A stretch of DNA of 64,000 bases from Dictyophora rubrovolvata (lineage: Eukaryota > Basidiomycota > Agaricomycetes > Phallales > Phallaceae). Of this stretch, positions 58,915 to 64,000 are shown piece after piece. Below the pieces are notes generated by a model. It ran no database searches, was not told where the DNA came from, and was given only the letters and a program-made list of their open reading frames with translations. The stretch is from positions 1,488,001 through 1,552,000 of the forward strand of contig CP114117.1 of NCBI GenBank assembly GCA_029959195.1. Reading direction: 5' to 3'. The translations under genes were made by a program, and so were the position numbers. Numbering within the stretch: the stretch's first letter is position 1; each line of letters starts with the position of its first letter.

Positions 58915-60435
58915 TTATTTTCTTCGCCGAGTGTTAAGTGTCGGGTCAAAGGTCGCATTAACATAGCCTTCTTCAAACTTCCCAACTTCGTCGGGTTCGC
59001 TACGCGATGTCTGGTGTCGCAGCTTGATCCTTGAAATCCTTGCTTGGCCCAGCGTCGCAAAATTGATAAGACTAATGACGAAGTTGTCAATAGTCAAAAC
59101 AAGAGAGAAAATAGGAATTCGAATGGGAACGAATGGTGAAGGGTATAGAGATATTGATTGATTTGTGGATCGAGATATGTGATCTTCAATCAAAGGAGAA
59201 TAAGGGTATTTAGGCATGGGTGTCGCGTAATTTGCCTTGATTATGAACTGTAAAGGACTAGATGAGATTTTGAAAGTATCGAGAACTCTGAAGGGGAAAC
59301 CCAATTACAAAGGGTAACTGAAGGGCAAATAATACGGTGCCTCCCAAACCTGGTAAAAGAGAGCACGGAATTGCAGTGAATAAACCTAGTCATGAATTAT
59401 AATACAATCAAATCTCTCAAGGACCCGTGTGTCTTACCAAAGGCAAAAAAGTAGGCCCACCTCTCTTCTACATTATTGACACGTTGAGCCAGGGTCAGGC
59501 CTCTGGCCGTCCATGTAAACCTGGAGATTGTCGGGTGAGAAACAGAGGCGATTTGATAACCAACTCATACTCAAAACAATAATAACTGATGCACAAAACT
59601 TAGGATACTGAGTTAATCGACATAGAAAATTGATACACCTACGCATTAATCCAGCACGCAAAAAGGGTTCCGAAAATAAACCCAATGCGAGGAGTATTCG
59701 AGAGGCTTCTTGTTAGGGTGAAAGACGTTATAATCATTGCAATACGATAAGCCGAGCTTGCCAACGCGGCCATAAATCTATTTTAAGCCAAAGTATCAGT
59801 ATTGGAAATGCATAGGAATAATTGCACTGACCCGCGGTATGTTGACGGAGTGTTTACGGCTCTCATTCCATGCTGGAGGGTAAAGGTTCGCCTCGCGACG
59901 ATATCAGCCCAAGTTCCCTGTAATGATAAGCGTTAGCTTTTCATGTGAGGGTACTGGTGCTTCCTTTGAATATACTAACGTTTAGATACAATGACACTGC
60001 CGCCAAAGGAAATAACCAAAATATACGATAGGACCAATTGATATAAACATATGATTTCTTGCCTTTTGCAAGCGGCAATAAAAGGTAGTCAAAGACGTAC
60101 AGGCTCGAGAGAGAGAGAATATTCAAAGTCGAAGATTTAAATACTGCGTCTAATTTAGTATGCTGAACATCTATAGCTTCAACTACACAAACCTTGAGAA
60201 CGTATTTCTGCATCACTAATATAGTTTTTTTTTTGGCTACTTAGCTGAAATGCAGTGATCTTGAACATCAAACTCACCCGTAAATTGTCTTGAGAGTCAA
60301 ATCCCAGCGACACGCATCCCACATACCGCGTACCATGAACGAAAGATGCAGTCTCAACGTTTCAGGCAAAGAGATAAATTTGGGATATGAGGAATGATAT
60401 GGCTTGGAATTGGGCAAGCCATTGTTGCTTGTCAT
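58915..60435 (-). CDS. EI24-domain multi-pass membrane protein
   Basis: Fungal homologue of etoposide-induced 2.4, an ER protein linked to autophagy in animals. It starts MTSNNGLPNSKPYHSSYP, then 'LRLHLSFMVRGMWDACRWD'. Membrane segments follow: 'NILSLSSLYVFDYLLLPLA', 'WSYRIFWLFPLAAVSLYLN', 'GTWADIVARRTFTLQHG' (loop), 'AYRIAMIITSFTLTRSLS' and 'IGFIFGTLFACWINA'. The conserved 'YYCFEFTWTARGLTLAQR' and 'VEERWAYFFAFG' are rebuilt by including a 15-base exon (59585-59571). The end carries 'NYATPMPKYPYSPL'. The stop is at 58915. Several splice choices depend on family similarity. It lies 260 bases downstream of the SEN34 stop on the same strand. Confidence 0.8.
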
Positions 60436-60694
60436 ATCGTTGTTTGGTTGCAAGTTAAAACGGGTATATCTCAGGAGAAAGACTCCACGCTGAGTCTGTA
60501 TGTAGTAACTTACCGTACGCTAATTGCCGGCTCCGCAATGCCTGCACCATGATGATTGCCCTTAGAATGAGTTGAACATCCTCAGGGAACTTCAACTGTA
60601 AAATTAGGGGACGACAGTCTCTGAATTTAGAATTCTGACACGCAGGATTTGGTCAAATTAAAATAGTAATGTACATAAATTAGCGTCAAGGTGA

Positions 60695-61757
60695 CTACCC
60701 AAATCCAGCCCAATCGACAGAATAATATATTACACTGTCGTTTTCTTCTCGCCACGTACAAAACAGCTGCGTTTTTTTGGTGCCGGTCGCAAGCCGCCCA
60801 TGAGCTACGATCTCCATAGGACGAATAGGTGTGTGGGGAGACGTCACAATTGTCGTTACAAAGTGAGAGTGATATCGCAAGGGATCACCTATATCTCTGT
60901 AAATAAAACGTCTATAGACAAAAAATATAACAGTACCTGGGTAGACAAGGTACTCTCCTCCGAATTTAATCCCACTACCAATATAGTATCCCTTTTCCCA
61001 AAGATCTCGGAATATCCGACAACAAGCACGGTCATGAGATGTCAAAGGATACGTCCACATATCGGCTTTTCGTGCGGCTACCAGAGTATCGCATCGTCTT
61101 GGCTGATACCAAGCTAGAGCGTCCGATGTGGAGGGAATGGTGATCGTAAACGTACCAGCGGCTGGTGGAGCTGTAGGATTGTAATTGTTGGATATTCGGG
61201 ATTCCGAAACAGCTGAAGACTGATGTCTTTTTTGTCTATCTCGTCGTTTCGCGATGGCCTCCTCGCTTCTTCGCCCTTCTTCGCCACCGGAAACAATCTT
61301 TGCCGCGGCAGCAGCCTTCTCTTTCTCTTTTGCTTTCCATTGCTGGATCTGCTCGTGTATCTCCTTTCTATTATTCTCATCCCATTCTACCAACTCAGCG
61401 CATGTTGGTTCTTGTACAGAGTAGGTGTCGTCAACTAATGTGCAAACATCTGTAGACATGTTCAAACACGTTTGACACAGTATACCTTGGCTTTCAAACC
61501 TTTCTCGAGAAGTAAAACAACTTCTTCGGGCATAAGCAGTAAAGGTAGTCCGAGAAAAAAATTCTGTTGTGTTAGATGTGGTAAAGTCCCAACTAGAATA
61601 CCACATATGTGATGCTGCGTCCGTAAAGTTGTAACATCTGGAATTTGTTTAGTGCAATCTGGAATTTTTATGGTAAATACGAAGGGCATTCACCTTGGAC
61701 TGTCCACACATAGGCTCTTCCGTTGGAAATATATAAAGGGATTTTTGAAGAACTCAT
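60695..61757 (-). CDS. SEN34: tRNA-splicing endonuclease subunit Sen34
   Basis: Catalytic subunit that cuts the 3' splice site of intron-bearing pre-tRNAs. ATG 61757 starts MSSSKIPLYISNGRAYVWTV; splicing then gives 'DVTTLRTQHHICGILVG', 'FFLGLPLLLMPEEVVLLLE' and, after a further intron, 'DVCTLVDDTYSVQEP'. A long charged coiled stretch ('KAKEKEKAAAAAKIVS') precedes the nuclease fold: 'IFRDLWEKGYYIGSGIKFGG', 'EYLVYPGDPLRYHSHF' (tyrosine and histidine), and 'ATGTKKTQLFCTW' (lysine), the Tyr-His-Lys triad. It ends 'IYYSVDWAGFG'. The last intron separates YPG from DPLRYH and must be removed to restore the active site. Confidence 0.92.
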
Positions 61758-61812
61758 CCGATGCCGGATGACTAATCCCCCAGACCTACCTCAAACTCAG
61801 CTCGGTTTGTCC
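61758..61812. promoter_or_regulatory. Extremely short bidirectional spacer SEN34/CUL4
   Basis: The SEN34 start is at 61757 on the minus strand. The first ATG of the cullin frame is at 61768 and the next at 61813, so the coding starts are 10 or 55 bases apart. Promoter elements or 5' leaders of each gene must overlap the other gene. Confidence 0.5.
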
Positions 61813-64000
61813 ATGAACGCTGTTCTCGTATGGCCCGTGACATCGAAAGCATTCTCGCTAGTAAACATCCGTACCAGCGATGAAACCCCTGGATCACCTC
61901 CTCGAAAGGCCCCCCGCCTAAGCAATACCAGCTCCAGGATAGGATCGGGCGTTGACTACAGATCTACCAGAAGGCTGACTATATCTAATGTTCATGGCGC
62001 GTCACATATTGAACAATATTTTCTCTTAATTTAATATTATGCTGATGTTTCAGACGAACCTCGCCTCGATCCGAGAGAAAATAAAAAGACGATCGAAACA
62101 ATGCTTCGCGCTATTCTAAACCGGACGGGAGCTCAGGGCAATCCCCTCCCTTTATCCTATAAACGCCTGTTTGAAACCGTGGAGGCAGCTGTCTTGCTGC
62201 TCAATAACGGTGCTGAGGTCTATTCCATGTTGACAACCCATCTCCAGCGGACTTGTGCCGAAGTTATCGCCAGGCGATTGACGTCTGAGAAGGGTCTGCC
62301 GTGGTTACAACTGCTAATTGATGAATGGAAGTGGTTTGAATCTCAACTAGTAAGCCGAATATGTTTCCTTTTTTAGCTGTATCTTACCGGTGATAGACTC
62401 TGTTGAAATACCTCTTTACTTGGCTTGATAGGGCATATACTTGTTCCAAAGGCATTCCGTCGATATAGTTTGTCACTTTCTTGGAAAATATCGTCACAAT
62501 CCATGCTAATTATGATCATAGCGAACTAGGTCTTCAGACATTCCAAAATTATGTGATATGCAATAATTCCATCCATGACGAAATAATACCCTGTATCGAA
62601 AATTGGGTTAACACAGAACGGACAACGCATACGTAACTTTTCCACGTTTCCATTTGTCACCTTTAGTTTTCTGATATCCTTCTATAGTGTTGCTACCTAT
62701 CGGGATCAGATAGCAGTCCTCATCCATATACTGCAACAGATGGGACTATACGAGTCAGAATTCCAGGTTCCATATATTTTGATATGTCAAAAATTTTATA
62801 CGGATGAATCTGATGTTCTTTCTCTAAGTATGTTAAGCATGATTTCACTATTACTTCCTCAAATAGACGCATTTGTATTCAATAGACGGCATGTCACCCA
62901 TCGAATTTATTGGTCACTGTCTACGTAGAGTCGAAGAAGAAGTCCAAAGGTGCCACGACTTGTTACAAGAAAAAACTTTGACATTAGTCGAGAAATGTGT
63001 TGAAAAGGCTTTACTGGAGAAAAGGATCCCATGGATTGTAGCCGGTAAGTCTGACAGATAGTTATGTCTCGATACACGCTTATGGTATTAAAGGTCTATT
63101 ACCTCTTTTACGTGATAAGAATATCGAAGGCATTCGTAACATGTATGATCTCCTCGCTCGAGTGGAGGCATTCGAGCTTATACGCTTAGGCTTTGCTCAA
63201 AGCATCGAGGTGAGCGCTCTTTTATCCTGTGGACCGTCCTTATTCTTTTTATGTACACTTATAGACCATCGTGACTGAGATTGTCCTTTTACCCGTCAGT
63301 GAAGAAGAAGACATGGTTTCACATCTACTTCAGTTTAGGGCGTTTGTTGACACCCTAATTGTCTCTGCATTCCGAGAAGGTAGCGCAAATGGAGCTCCTT
63401 TAGGTACTTCCGATGACAAGAGTGAAAAACCTACACAGGCAAAAACTAGAGGGCCGTTTGCATATGCTGCCAGTGATGCTTTCGCAAGAGGGTTTAGTAA
63501 GAGACTGAGAAAACCTGCCGAGATGATAGGTATGTGCTCAGATGACTACCATATGCTTGTGCTGAATGTCACTTTTTCTTATTTTCAGCAAAATATATTG
63601 ACAGATTGATGCGTTATGGCCAGAAAGGTGATTCGGATAGGGACTTTGATGAGAAGTTGGACTCGGTTCTTTCACTTTATCAATACACCACCGGTAAGTC
63701 TATTTTAATGGAAAATGCATATTAACTCTGTTCTATCAGATCGCGATGTGTTCCGAACATTCTATTGGCGTAGTCTGGCTAAGCGTCTACTGCTCGGAAG
63801 GAGTGCATCAAATGACTTTGAAAAAGCAGTTGTCAAAAAGCTTCGTGAAGGTACCTCCCCTCATCCGCATGTGGCATCCAAGCTGAATTTCTTAGGTTAT
63901 GATCCTGAGTTTGGAAAAGGAAATCAAATGTTCAAAGACCTCGAGTTGTCGAGAGACTTGCTGGGCGAATTCCATGCTAAATTCCCCGAACTCAAGTACA
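61768..64000 (+). CDS. Cullin, CUL4 type, 5' part (runs off the window)
   Basis: Scaffold of a cullin-RING ubiquitin ligase; CUL4 pairs with DDB1. The N-terminal extension is disordered ('GSPPRKAPRLSNTSSRIG'). Cullin repeats follow: 'LSYKRLFETVEAAVLLLNNG', 'LFTWLDRAYTCSKGIPSI', 'ELGLQTFQNYVICNNSIHDE', 'GMSPIEFIGHCLRRVEEEV', 'NIEGIRNMYDLLARVEAFEL' and 'FSKRLRKPAEMIAKYIDRLM'. The cullin homology domain begins 'DRDVFRTFYWRSLAKRLLLG' and 'EFGKGNQMFKDLELSRDL'. The window ends before the WHB domain and neddylation lysine. CUL4 rather than CUL1/CUL3 is judged from 'GIPSI', 'RDVFRTFYWRSLAKRLL' and the spacing. ATG 61768 is the longest choice; 61813 (MNAVLVWP) may be the true start. The first intron's exact ends are unresolved. 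Confidence 0.85.

Noticed and set aside
1-64000. CRISPR arrays, bacterial-type operons, biosynthetic or defence gene clusters
   Set aside because: The window is eukaryotic with intron-bearing, mostly housekeeping genes; no regularly spaced repeats or functionally linked cluster were seen.

Overview
This is nuclear DNA from a filamentous basidiomycete fungus, most likely an Agaricomycete (mushroom-type). The evidence is dense protein-coding genes on both strands, many GT-AG introns of about 45-65 bases per gene, tiny exons, fungal-only families (SHR3, fungal Nup42 with an N-terminal CCCH finger, IAH1) and a Dicer-type helicase start. No operons, rRNA, convincing tRNA or CRISPR were seen. Gene models were built by hand: reading frames were joined across introns by splice sites and by agreement with known family sequence. 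Exon edges are therefore inferences unless stated otherwise.

Layout. 0-1.8 kb: the first three coding exons of a Dicer-like helicase leave the window on the left, followed by a gene-poor stretch. 1.8-16.9 kb: cytochrome b561-type membrane protein, CCT1/TCP-1 alpha, kinetochore SPC24, TMA20/MCT-1, UBC6, a flavin-nucleotide-binding protein, an unrecognised possibly mitochondrial protein, an M50B-like zinc-peptidase membrane protein, a disordered unknown protein and glutathione reductase. 17-27.7 kb: HAT1, VPS1, NUP42, IAH1, SHR3, a mitochondrial RsfS/Iojap-like protein and a small unknown protein. 27.7-30.0 kb: the one clearly accessory patch, a Ser/Thr-rich membrane-protein gene broken by a ~705-bp inverted-repeat element. 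30.3-50 kb: MOT1, a TBC1D5-type Rab GAP, SDH1, SPF45 and PAN2. 50-64 kb: PDCD5, NOT4, PAF1, CIA2, an EI24-domain protein, SEN34 and the 5' part of a CUL4-type cullin that runs off the right edge.

The content is mainly conserved housekeeping: transcription and chromatin (MOT1, PAF1, HAT1), mRNA decay (PAN2, NOT4), RNA processing (SPF45, SEN34), protein folding and degradation (CCT1, UBC6, CUL4), membrane traffic (VPS1, TBC1D5, SHR3) and mitochondria or redox (SDH1, GLR1, CIA2). Neighbours share little pathway logic. Several pairs are divergent with short shared promoters, the tightest being SEN34/CUL4. No new multi-gene system is evident. The best second-look items are the element interrupting the 28-30 kb gene, runs of micro-exons (M50B-like gene, GLR1, EI24), a perfect inverted repeat upstream of GLR1, paired CRE palindromes upstream of the 27.2-kb gene, and two probable GC-AG introns.
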